DNA of 64,000 nucleotides from Mucilaginibacter dorajii (lineage in GTDB: Bacteria; Bacteroidota; Bacteroidia; Sphingobacteriales; Sphingobacteriaceae). Positions within the stretch are counted from its first letter, which is position 1; each line of letters starts with the position of its first letter. Where the stretch lies: contig NZ_JANTYS010000021.1 of the NCBI RefSeq assembly GCF_024808255.1, positions 1 to 64,000 on the forward strand, written 5' to 3'. This document shows, piece after piece, positions 17,414-26,097 of this stretch. The translations under genes were made by a program, and so were the position numbers. The notes beneath the pieces are model-generated. The model had not been told where the DNA came from. It saw only the letters and a list, made by a program, of their open reading frames with translations, and searched no databases.

Positions 17414-18127
17414 TCAATAATAGATCACATTTTCCTGGGTGTGGGCACTAATTTTTTTCACATCTGTAGCGGCGGCCAGGCCTTGCAACCATATAGTGTT
17501 AATGGTGTTCGATCTGAATGAAGCGTCGGTAAGCGTGTATAACACCGTTGTTGTACCAGCTTTACGCACTTCATAGGTATTGGTATTACTGCCGGTTGTA
17601 ACTGGTGTAAACATGGAGTAATGTTTGTACGCAATATTTGAGGCTAATACCGCTCCGCCTTTAATGGCCAGGTCGGCCGCGCCCGCATCGGGACTAAGGT
17701 TTACAAATCGTACCGCAAATTTACCTGCTGCCGGTTGGCTAACCGAATCGGCAATTACCAACAAATCTGGCGTACTTACCTGGTTGGCTAAAAAAACAGA
17801 ATAAAGTTTGTTGGCTTTAAGGGTTAAGGTATCTGATTTAATAGCCTGCCTGCTTGCGCCTACGTAAAAAGATACTGTTCTTTTGCCAGTATAAGCTCTG
17901 ATGTAATCCTGGCTTTCACCACTTTTAATTGAAAAGTTGTTGCCCCTGTTTTGATCAAGGTAAAAATCAACCGGTTGGGCATCTGGCGACGCATTGATAG
18001 CAGATACCAGTGCAACTGGTGGGGCAACATAGTAATTGTTATGATCTTTAAGGCATGAAGTTAACAGGCCACTAAGCAAACACACCATCCCGATCATGCC
18101 TGCCCCTTTTGTAAATAATTTTCTCAT
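17414..18127 (-). CDS. DUF4397-domain lipoprotein
   Basis: A 237-residue exported lipoprotein. Residues 1-25 form a lipoprotein signal with lipobox LTSC (C25). The rest matches DUF4397: a first beta-rich unit starting VSAINASPDAQPVDFYLD (~41) and a second with VRFVNLSPDAGAADLAI (~140), i.e. two N-x-SPDA repeats. These proteins are frequent in Sphingobacteriaceae and of unknown function, probably on the outer membrane. It is a single gene, pointing away from the ECF sigma gene at 18459. Nothing in the context defines a role. Confidence 0.85.
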   Translation of the reverse strand: MRKLFTKGAGMIGMVCLLSGLLTSCLKDHNNYYVAPPVALVSAINASPDAQPVDFYLDQNRGNNFSIKSGESQDYIRAYTGKRTVSFYVGASRQAIKSDTLTLKANKLYSVFLANQVSTPDLLVIADSVSQPAAGKFAVRFVNLSPDAGAADLAIKGGAVLASNIAYKHYSMFTPVTTGSNTNTYEVRKAGTTTVLYTLTDASFRSNTINTIWLQGLAAATDVKKISAHTQENVIYY

Positions 18128-18458
18128 AGTTTGTAAGTATATCTATAACAGCCATTACGTTAACCGATGGTTAAACGCTACTACTACCAATATAATTTGT
18201 ATGAAACTTGCAGAGCTTAAAGGTGTAGGTGCTACACAATTAGGATGGATTCTTTAAAGAAAATTTAAAAAAAATATTGCAGGTGTGTTTTTTATTTGTT
18301 ACTTGCTGTAATACAGTGTTTTAGGTAGTTTTTAGAATGTTGGCTAAGACGTTATAAATGAGTTTTTATTGCCCCTACAACACCACTACTTTAATTTAAT
18401 GTTAGGATTTGCGGAAATTTACTCTTTATATTTATAAACCAATTATAAACAGTTCAAA
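18128..18458. promoter_or_regulatory. divergent intergenic region with two short palindromes
   Basis: 331 bases between the DUF4397 gene and the ECF sigma gene. Two exact 6-3-6 palindromes stand out: TTAACC-GAT-GGTTAA at 18162-18176 and GTGTAG-GTG-CTACAC at 18223-18237, both on the side of the lipoprotein gene. They could be operators; no regulator is known. Confidence 0.35.
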
Positions 18459-19037
18459 GTGCACCAGGAAATTAACGGCGGTTATATTCAACAATTGATA
18501 GCAGGCGATGAGGCCGCTTTCGATGCAATTTATGACGCATACAGTAGTAAAGTTTACCGCTTGGCTTACAGGTTTTTAAAAGATAGTGAGCAAAGCCAGG
18601 AAATTGTACAGGAGTGTTTTATAAACCTTTGGACAGGGCGTGAAAAATTAAATGCCGAAGGTAATATTTGGCTGTACTTGTATGTGATAGCTAAAAGGCT
18701 GTCACTAAACGCGCTAAGGAAAATTAGTCAATCGCGCCAGCTTACCGAAAAATTGGTACATCATGTAACTACCATACATAATGATACCGAAGAAGATATA
18801 CTGGTTCATGACCTGGAGCAATTTGCAGAACAGATTATTTGTAAGCTTCCAAAACAGCAGCAGCTTATTTTCAGGTTAAGCAGAACAGAGCATCTTACTC
18901 ACAAAGAAATTGCCGAACAGCTGCATATATCGCCCAATACAGTAAAAAACCATATGGTAGAGGCACTTAAAACCCTCAAATCCCAGTTACAGTATTCCGA
19001 TCTTATTTATTTGGCCCCGCTATTCTTCTTCTTTTAA
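18459..19037 (+). CDS. ECF sigma-70 factor (Bacteroidota SusC/FecR-associated type)
   Basis: A 192-residue ECF sigma factor. Sigma region 2 covers ~25-90 (FDAIYDAYSSKVYRLAYRF, QEIVQECFINLWTGRE) and region 4 ~130-185 (LPKQQQLIFRLSRTEHLTHKEIAEQL, then NTVKNHMVEAL). It would direct RNA polymerase to the Sus genes downstream once released from its anti-sigma factor. GTG 18459 is the only start giving a full region 2. The FecR gene follows after 198 bases and a SusC with an STN signalling domain after that, the classic order for trans-envelope signalling. Confidence 0.92.
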   Translation: MHQEINGGYIQQLIAGDEAAFDAIYDAYSSKVYRLAYRFLKDSEQSQEIVQECFINLWTGREKLNAEGNIWLYLYVIAKRLSLNALRKISQSRQLTEKLVHHVTTIHNDTEEDILVHDLEQFAEQIICKLPKQQQLIFRLSRTEHLTHKEIAEQLHISPNTVKNHMVEALKTLKSQLQYSDLIYLAPLFFFF

Positions 19038-19235
19038 GCTATTGCCATTTTGTTGATTCCTGTAATAATATGCGCCAGTTTCAGCTTTTGGTTTCTTATT
19101 GACGGTATAACTTCTCCAAACCAAATTCTCAGCTCAAAAAATAAAAATATTTTCATACCGGGTAGTCCTATACCCGTTGCTGCGTGTTCTCTACATAACT
19201 AACCCCTTCCGGGTACCCTGTTATAAACCAATTGT

Positions 19236-20447
19236 ATGAACCAAGACAAGCTAAAGTATTTGCTGCAGCAGTATTTTGATGGCACCATCAACAGCTATGA
19301 TTGCGAAGAGTTGTTGAACTACCTGAAAGATAACCCGGGCGAAGTATCTGGTGTTGTTGACGAAAAACTATTAAAGCTTGATGAAGGTCCGGAGCTAACT
19401 CCCCTGCAAGCCCGCAACGTGCTTGATAGCATTAAAGCCGATCCACGTTTTATTGAATCTAAAACTGCAAAACCTAAAGCAAAAATTTTAAGCCTATTCA
19501 TCACTATAACAAAGGTAGCAGCAGTTGTCACCTTTTTTAGCGCTGTCGGTGTATACTTTATAAATAAAAACAAAATTCCCCAAAATCAAAATGGGGTTGC
19601 CGCGATAAAATCAACCAAAATATTACCCGGGGGTAATAAAGCCGTTTTAACGCTGGCCAATGGAAAAGTAATTGTGTTGGATAACAAAGCTAATGGCACC
19701 CTTGCCAAAGCCGGTAAAGTTGAGGTAAACAAAATTGCCGACGGCAAATTGGCTTACAATACCCAAGCCGCAGGTGTTAAACCTAAAGTGATTGATAATG
19801 CATTGGTGTACAATATGCTATCGACCCCGCGTGGCGGCCAGTACCAGGTGGTATTACCTGATGGTACACAGGTGTGGTTAAACTCGGCATCATCTTTAAG
19901 TTACCCGGTTGAATTTTCGGGCAACGAGCGCCGTGTAAAACTTACTGGTGAAGCCTACTTTGAGGTGGCCAAAAATAAAGACAAACCCTTTTACGTAACC
20001 AGCAACAATACGCAAATAAGGGTGCTGGGCACGCATTTTAATATTTCTGCTTATAGTGATGATCAGGAGGTGACCACCACCTTGCTGGAAGGATTGGTAC
20101 AGGTGAGTAAAAACAATAACCAGTTTGTGTTAAAACCAGGATGGCAGGCTATGGTAAGTAATGATGCCGATGCCAACCAGATTCGCGTAGCACAGGCAAA
20201 CATTAACGAAGTAATGGCCTGGAAAAACGGCTACTTTATATTTAATGACGATAATATAGCCACCATCATGAAAAAGGTTTCCCGCTGGTATGATGTGGAT
20301 GTGGAGTTGAAAGGAAATTTTGCTAATCAAAATTTTGGCGGCACGTTTTACCGCTCAAAAGGCATTGATGAGCTATTGAAAAACCTTGAAAAAATTGGGA
20401 AAATTCACTTTAAAGTTTCGGGAAGGAGGGTTACTGTTATGGAATAG
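19236..20447 (+). CDS. FecR-family anti-sigma factor
   Basis: A 403-residue single-pass inner-membrane regulator. The cytosolic N-terminus (1-~85) would hold the ECF sigma factor, a transmembrane helix follows at ~88-108, then the periplasmic FecR domain (~195-290, with LPDGTQVWLNSASSLSYP and LTGEAYFEVAKN) and a C-terminal DUF4974 domain (~330-400). The periplasmic part receives the signal from the STN domain of the SusC next door. It follows the sigma gene by 198 bases and precedes SusC by 160 bases that contain a hairpin. Confidence 0.92.
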   Translation: MNQDKLKYLLQQYFDGTINSYDCEELLNYLKDNPGEVSGVVDEKLLKLDEGPELTPLQARNVLDSIKADPRFIESKTAKPKAKILSLFITITKVAAVVTFFSAVGVYFINKNKIPQNQNGVAAIKSTKILPGGNKAVLTLANGKVIVLDNKANGTLAKAGKVEVNKIADGKLAYNTQAAGVKPKVIDNALVYNMLSTPRGGQYQVVLPDGTQVWLNSASSLSYPVEFSGNERRVKLTGEAYFEVAKNKDKPFYVTSNNTQIRVLGTHFNISAYSDDQEVTTTLLEGLVQVSKNNNQFVLKPGWQAMVSNDADANQIRVAQANINEVMAWKNGYFIFNDDNIATIMKKVSRWYDVDVELKGNFANQNFGGTFYRSKGIDELLKNLEKIGKIHFKVSGRRVTVME

Positions 20448-20500
20448 TTTTACATCTCCTCTTATTCAATACCAGTAATTATCTGCATAAAAAAAGAAAA

Positions 20501-20525
20501 CCAGGAGCGTTCGTACCGCCCCTGG
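20501..20525. other. hairpin between FecR and SusC genes
   Basis: Nine-base arms (20501-20509 and 20517-20525) with one mismatch and a seven-base loop. On the minus strand it is followed by a T-rich run, but no minus-strand gene ends here. On the plus strand it may partly end the sigma/FecR transcript. A similar hairpin lies in the same place of the second locus (57708-57735). Confidence 0.5.
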
Positions 20526-20607
20526 CTTCAAGCCGCTGTGCAGCTTAGTCAGATAATGAAATTAATTGCAGCGAATACAACCACTTTATTAATAAACTGA
20601 CATTCAA

Positions 20608-23600
20608 ATGTATAAAATTTTTACTGCATTTACTTGCGGCAAACTACGTGGGCGCCTATACAAACCTGTGCTTATTATGAAGCTAACTCTTATTTTGCTA
20701 ACGGCAACTTTTTTACAGGTATCTGCTGCTACTTACGCGCAAAAGGTAACCTTAAAAGTTAAACAAGCTACTTTAAAAGAAGTGTTTGAAGAAATACGTA
20801 CGCAAACCAGCTACGATTTTCTTTATAATTCTGACGATATAAAGTTAGCCAGACCCGTTACGGTAGATTTGAGCAACGTTACCATAAGCCAGGCCATGGA
20901 TGCCCTGATGGGTAAACAACCTTTAACTTATTCTATTGAGGATAAAACCATACTCATTCAAAAAAAATCAACCAATCAAAATAACTCCAATGCTCCGCCC
21001 AAAAAAATTACAGGTAAAGTAACCGATAAATTGGGTTTACCCGTACCGGGTGTAACGGTGAAGGAAAAGGGAGGCAAATCAATAGCGGTAACCGGTACCG
21101 ATGGTAGTTACGCCATCAACGTATCTGACGCTAACGCCACGCTGGTATTTACTTTCATTGGTTTTACCCCTAAGGAGGTAGCGCTTACAGGCAGTTCGGA
21201 ATTGAATGTAATACTGGAAGACACTCAACAAGGCTTAAACGAAGTAATTGTTGTTGGTTACGGTACGCAAAAAAAGGAATCAATTACAGGTGCAATCTCT
21301 ACCATAGGTACTAAAGATTTGACGCAGTCGCCGGTGGCTAACTTAAGTAATGCTTTGGCTGGTCGTTTATCGGGTTTAACAGCTATCCAAACATCCGGCA
21401 AACCGGGCGATGATAACTCAACCTTATACGTACGTGGTATTGGTACTTACACAGGCCAAACCGCGCCATTGATCATGGTTGATGGTATTGTGAGGGATAG
21501 CTACAATGATATCGACGCCAACGAGGTAGAAAGTATCAGTATCCTGAAAGATGCATCGGCAACAGCGGTTTATGGTGTGCGTGGTGCAAATGGTGTAATC
21601 CTTATCACCACCAAGCGTGGTAAAGAGGGCGCGCCAAAAGTAAGCGCTACGGCGCAAACGGCTATATCGGAGTTTTCAAGGATGCCTAATTTTGTTAACT
21701 CGTACCAGTACGCCTCGCTACTTAACGAGCAGAGCTACGAAAACTACTGGATCCAGCATTCTAAAGATGCCGACATCAAAACCTGGAATGATTTTGCCCA
21801 AAAACGGGATGCCAACTGGATTAAAGAGGCTACCATCTATTACTCGCCCGAGGATTTGAAATATTACCAAAACGCACATACGCCAACGGTAAACGGACAG
21901 CCCAATCCTTACTATGACCCATATGGTCACCCGGACCAGGATTGGAAAAAGCAGATCTTTAAAAAGTTTGCACCTCAAACCCAGTACAACGCCAACATTA
22001 CCGGCGGTACCGAATCTGTAAAATACTTTGTTTCATTAGGATACCTTACCCAGGGCGGCTTGTTCAATACATCGTACATGCCTTTTTCTGATGAAATGCA
22101 GTTTAAAAAGAAACGCTACAACTTACGTGGTAACCTTGATTTTGATGTGAATAAAAACTTCAGGATCTCGGTTGATGTAGGTACCCAGTTCGTAACCATA
22201 ACGGGTATGGATAATGATGGTTATACCTGGCAAAAAAGGATCCTGTGGTCATCACCACTTGGTTCGCCCGGTATGATAGATGGCAAATTTGTGGTTCCGT
22301 TTAGCAATCAAAATGATCAGCTTAACCCGCTGTACGCCATTGCCAGCAGCAATAACTATAACATCACCAATAACAGTACTTTAAACTCGGCCGTAAGATT
22401 AAGTCACAAGCTGGATTTCATTACCGAAGGTTTATCCGTAAATGCCAAAGGCGCTTATGATAGCTTTTTTAGCAGCCGTACAGGTGGTGGTTACAAACCA
22501 TTGTTGTATGGTGTAAGGGCAAACCCTAATGGTAACAAGCTTGATCCAATCCTGGTACAGTTAAATGACGATACTCCGCCTCAACGCTGGAGCGATTGGA
22601 ACAACGGTAAATGGCGCAAGGTTTATGGCGAGTTCTCTATAAACTATAACCACACATTTGATAAAAAACACGCGGTAACAGGTTTATTGCTGTACAACGC
22701 CGAGAAAAAATACGATCCAACTTTAGCTTATGATCTTCCGCACGCTTACATGGGCGTTGCAGGCAGGGTAACCTATGCTTACGATAACAGGTATTTTGTG
22801 GAGTATAACATGGGGTATAACGGATCAGAAAACTTCCCCGAAGGCAAACGGTTTGGTTTTTTACCTGCGTACTCAGCGGGCTGGATAGCCAGTAACGAAT
22901 CCTTCTTTCCTAAAAACGATTACGTAACTTATTTGAAAGTACGTGGCAGTTTGGGTAAAGTAGGTAATGATAACATTGGCGGTGCCCGCTATTTGTACCT
23001 GCCCGATACCTGGCAATATGGCCAGGGTTATAATAATGGCGGCGGTTATACCTTTGGTACCCTTAATGACCGTAACACCATTCAGGGTGCTTATGAAAGC
23101 GTAATTGGTAACCCCAATGTAACCTGGGAAACCGCCACCAAATCAAACATTGGCTTAGAAGCCCATTTGTTTGGCGATAGGGTAACCTTAGTGTTTGATC
23201 ATTACAACGAGCATCGTATCAACATCCTGTCATACAAAGGCACCGTCCCGGCTATTGTACAGGCTACTTTGCCACCTTATAACTTAGGCGAGGTGAAAAA
23301 CTGGGGTAATGAGTTAGAGCTTACTTATAACAGTACCCCTGGTAAGTTTACCTGGTGGATAAAAGGCAACGCCTCAACCAACAAAAACAAGATCATTTTC
23401 CAGGATGAGGCCATTGTACCGGGTTTAGAATACCAGGCTGCAACCGGCAGACCGATCAATCAGCCATTAATGTTGCAGGCCGAGGGTTTATATACCTCAT
23501 GGTCGCAACTGTACAAAACTGATGCTAACGGTAACCCCGAACTATCGAGCCCTGTGTTGGCGCTTAACAAAGCCGGTAAACCATACACCAATGCCGCGGG

Positions 23601-24198
23601 CAACCCAGTTTATCAAAAAGATTTGGGTTATGCAGGTGCGGCATTACAACCAGGTGAGGTTAGACTGGAAGATGTTAACCAGGATGGTGTGATTAACGAG
23701 AAAGATTACATCCGCACTGGTAAAACCGATATTCCTGAGCTTAGTTATGGTTTATCATTTGGCTTTAGCTATAAAGGCTTTGATTTTTCGGCCTTGTTAC
23801 AAGGTGTAGCCGGGGTTGCCAAATTTGCCAACAGCACCATCCACTTTAACAAACAGCAATCACTTTTTGAGGTGGATTTAAACAGGTTTACCCAGGAACG
23901 CTATGATGCCGGTGAGCGGATTGACTTTCCGATAGCGGCATATAACCAGGCGGCCACCTACAACACGTTCTTCCTGAAAAATACCTCATACACAAGGTTG
24001 AAAAATATGGAGATAGGGTATACGCTTAAGCCAGCATTTTTAAAACGAGTAGGGATCCGGTCGGCACGTTTTTATGTGAACGGTGCAAACCTGTACACCT
24101 GGTCGCCAAACAAGATCTGGGGCGATCCCGAGAATTTGGGCTACGTGGGTTACCCGCTTACCAAAACCTACAATATTGGCTTAAATGTTAATTTTTAA
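20608..24198 (+). CDS. SusC/RagA TonB-linked outer-membrane transporter with STN domain
   Basis: A 1196-residue nutrient importer. Domains in order: an extended signal region to ~45 (cleavage near TYAQ), STN signalling domain ~47-118, carboxypeptidase-regulatory-like beta domain ~133-208, NEVIVVGYG box at 211-219, plug ~225-345 (VRGIGTY, LIMVDGIVRD, SISILKDASATAVYGVRGANGVI), then the 22-strand barrel to the C-terminal LNVNF. The STN domain marks it as the sensor that signals through FecR to the ECF sigma factor upstream. It pairs with the SusD gene 19 bases downstream. The substrate, probably a glycan, is unknown because no glycoside hydrolase is nearby. Confidence 0.95.
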   Translation: MYKIFTAFTCGKLRGRLYKPVLIMKLTLILLTATFLQVSAATYAQKVTLKVKQATLKEVFEEIRTQTSYDFLYNSDDIKLARPVTVDLSNVTISQAMDALMGKQPLTYSIEDKTILIQKKSTNQNNSNAPPKKITGKVTDKLGLPVPGVTVKEKGGKSIAVTGTDGSYAINVSDANATLVFTFIGFTPKEVALTGSSELNVILEDTQQGLNEVIVVGYGTQKKESITGAISTIGTKDLTQSPVANLSNALAGRLSGLTAIQTSGKPGDDNSTLYVRGIGTYTGQTAPLIMVDGIVRDSYNDIDANEVESISILKDASATAVYGVRGANGVILITTKRGKEGAPKVSATAQTAISEFSRMPNFVNSYQYASLLNEQSYENYWIQHSKDADIKTWNDFAQKRDANWIKEATIYYSPEDLKYYQNAHTPTVNGQPNPYYDPYGHPDQDWKKQIFKKFAPQTQYNANITGGTESVKYFVSLGYLTQGGLFNTSYMPFSDEMQFKKKRYNLRGNLDFDVNKNFRISVDVGTQFVTITGMDNDGYTWQKRILWSSPLGSPGMIDGKFVVPFSNQNDQLNPLYAIASSNNYNITNNSTLNSAVRLSHKLDFITEGLSVNAKGAYDSFFSSRTGGGYKPLLYGVRANPNGNKLDPILVQLNDDTPPQRWSDWNNGKWRKVYGEFSINYNHTFDKKHAVTGLLLYNAEKKYDPTLAYDLPHAYMGVAGRVTYAYDNRYFVEYNMGYNGSENFPEGKRFGFLPAYSAGWIASNESFFPKNDYVTYLKVRGSLGKVGNDNIGGARYLYLPDTWQYGQGYNNGGGYTFGTLNDRNTIQGAYESVIGNPNVTWETATKSNIGLEAHLFGDRVTLVFDHYNEHRINILSYKGTVPAIVQATLPPYNLGEVKNWGNELELTYNSTPGKFTWWIKGNASTNKNKIIFQDEAIVPGLEYQAATGRPINQPLMLQAEGLYTSWSQLYKTDANGNPELSSPVLALNKAGKPYTNAAGNPVYQKDLGYAGAALQPGEVRLEDVNQDGVINEKDYIRTGKTDIPELSYGLSFGFSYKGFDFSALLQGVAGVAKFANSTIHFNKQQSLFEVDLNRFTQERYDAGERIDFPIAAYNQAATYNTFFLKNTSYTRLKNMEIGYTLKPAFLKRVGIRSARFYVNGANLYTWSPNKIWGDPENLGYVGYPLTKTYNIGLNVNF

Positions 24199-24217
24199 TC
24201 AATCAGGAGAAGAAATT

Positions 24218-26074
24218 ATGAAAAGAAAAAATATAATTATACTGCTTTTAGCTTGCTTAGCCGGCGGTATATTTTCACCGGGCTGTAAAAAAAGTTTTCT
24301 TGAAAAACCAAAAGGTGGCGCGGTAACGGTTGATACTATTTTCCATACCAAAAACCAGGCGCAATATGCTGTGGCGCAAATGTATATGCTATGCATTAGG
24401 GGATATTTTCCTGAAACGTATGATGGCTGCCGTCCCGAAGCTATTACAGATCAGCTGTACATTATTCACCCGGCTTATGACTGGGCTTCAAATACTATTG
24501 GAACAGGCACCTATATCACCGGTAACATGAGTGCCAACAACACCTGCGATTATGGTTTTGGTGCCGATAATGGTCCTGGTTTTGGCTGGCACTATAAAGG
24601 CATCCGGCAGGCCAACCTGGTGCTGAAAAACATCAACATGGTTACCGATGCCGATAACGCCTGGAAACAGGATGTTAAAGGGCAGGCTTTGTTCTGCCGC
24701 GCTATGCAGCATTATGAATTGTTCAGGTATTATGGTGGTGTACCCATTGTAAATAAACCATTGGATGGTACCGGTAAAATATCAGTTCCACGCAGTTCGG
24801 TACAATCTGTTGTTGATAGCGTTGTAAAATGGTGCGATCTGGCGGCAACCTTATTACCTGCCACCCGCCCGTCTGCAGATTATGGCCGTATTACCAGGCT
24901 GGCCGCATTAGCCTTAAAATCACGCATTTTGTTATATGCTGCAAGTCCGCTTTATAATACACCCGCCAACCTAAAATCAGAAGTAGCCGGTGCCCGTTAT
25001 GGCGATGGCCGCGACACCGTTTTGGCTTATCCAACTTATGATCCCGAGCGCTGGAATAAAGCCGCAAAAGCCGCAAAAGATGTAATTGACGCTGCTGGTG
25101 CATCGGGCGCATCGCTTTACAACACTGGTAAAACGGTAACAACCGGCGAAACTTACGCTACCATTGCCGATTATGAATCGGTATGGAACGTATTTGCCAA
25201 CCAGGAACTGATATTGGTAAACACATCAAACCAGGTACCAAGCGGTAACGCCTGGGGCGATGGATCTGCATGGGGCCAGTACCTGTCGTCAAAATTGCGT
25301 TTGGCACAATGGGGCGTAAAAAATAACGTGCCTATTGAGTTTATGCAGCAATATGAAAAACGCGACGGTACCAAATGGACCCTCCCTGCAAGCGGCAGCG
25401 ATTTGCCAACGGATATCAAAGCGCTTGACCTCGACCCTCGTTTTTACCAGACTATCGCTTATGATGGCATGTATTATAGCGCTCAAAGAGGTATCCTGGC
25501 CTACTATAAAAGAGGTGATTATGCAACCGATGGCAACCTGGCCAGCAGCGATGCCGGTGTGGATGGTTACGCTATGGAAACCTATAAGTTTGTTGCCCGC
25601 ATTGATAACATGAGCGATAATCATTTTGCCTGGCCGGTATTTAGGCTGGCAGAGTTTTATTTGAATTATGCCGAGGCGATGAACGAGTACGCCGGACCAA
25701 GCGGCCAGGCTACCGAATACCTTAACCTGATCAGGAAAAGGGCCGGCATGCCAGAGAAACACCCGGGCGATGCAACCGCATTTAGAGATGCCGTACAAAA
25801 CGAGCGCACTATTGAGTTTGCTTATGAAGGCCACAGGTATAATGATCTTAATCGTTGGTTAAAAGCCAAATCTGTATTGAACGGAACCTTACATGGCATC
25901 GTAACTACGGCACGTAATGTTGGTGGTACTTTGAAACGTACCTGGGCAACTACGGCATTTGTTACACGGTCGTTCCCTGCAAGGTACTATTATGTTCCAT
26001 TCCCTAATGATGAAGTGAGCAAGCGTTACCTGGGTAACGATAAAGGCTGGGATGGACAAAATCCGGGATGGTAA
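24218..26074 (+). CDS. SusD/RagB family lipoprotein
   Basis: A ~618-residue surface lipoprotein that binds the substrate above the SusC barrel. I place the start at ATG 24218, preceded by AGGAGAAG, because it opens a proper lipoprotein signal with C23 (FSPGC). An in-frame ATG at 24185 overlaps SusC and adds 11 residues without a signal character. SusD hallmarks are the TPR-like helical regions (YKGIRQANLVLKNI, AMQHYELFRYYGGVPIV), FRLAEFYLNYAEAMNEY, the ERTIEFAYEGHRYNDLNRW block and the C-terminal QNPGW. It pairs with the SusC before it. Confidence 0.93.
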   Translation: MKRKNIIILLLACLAGGIFSPGCKKSFLEKPKGGAVTVDTIFHTKNQAQYAVAQMYMLCIRGYFPETYDGCRPEAITDQLYIIHPAYDWASNTIGTGTYITGNMSANNTCDYGFGADNGPGFGWHYKGIRQANLVLKNINMVTDADNAWKQDVKGQALFCRAMQHYELFRYYGGVPIVNKPLDGTGKISVPRSSVQSVVDSVVKWCDLAATLLPATRPSADYGRITRLAALALKSRILLYAASPLYNTPANLKSEVAGARYGDGRDTVLAYPTYDPERWNKAAKAAKDVIDAAGASGASLYNTGKTVTTGETYATIADYESVWNVFANQELILVNTSNQVPSGNAWGDGSAWGQYLSSKLRLAQWGVKNNVPIEFMQQYEKRDGTKWTLPASGSDLPTDIKALDLDPRFYQTIAYDGMYYSAQRGILAYYKRGDYATDGNLASSDAGVDGYAMETYKFVARIDNMSDNHFAWPVFRLAEFYLNYAEAMNEYAGPSGQATEYLNLIRKRAGMPEKHPGDATAFRDAVQNERTIEFAYEGHRYNDLNRWLKAKSVLNGTLHGIVTTARNVGGTLKRTWATTAFVTRSFPARYYYVPFPNDEVSKRYLGNDKGWDGQNPGW

Positions 26075-26097
26075 TTGGTTTTTAGACATTTTAATTA

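Noticed and set aside
25289..25834. 181-codon minus-strand open frame
   Set aside because: Antisense to a clear SusD gene; the composition is that of a shadow frame.
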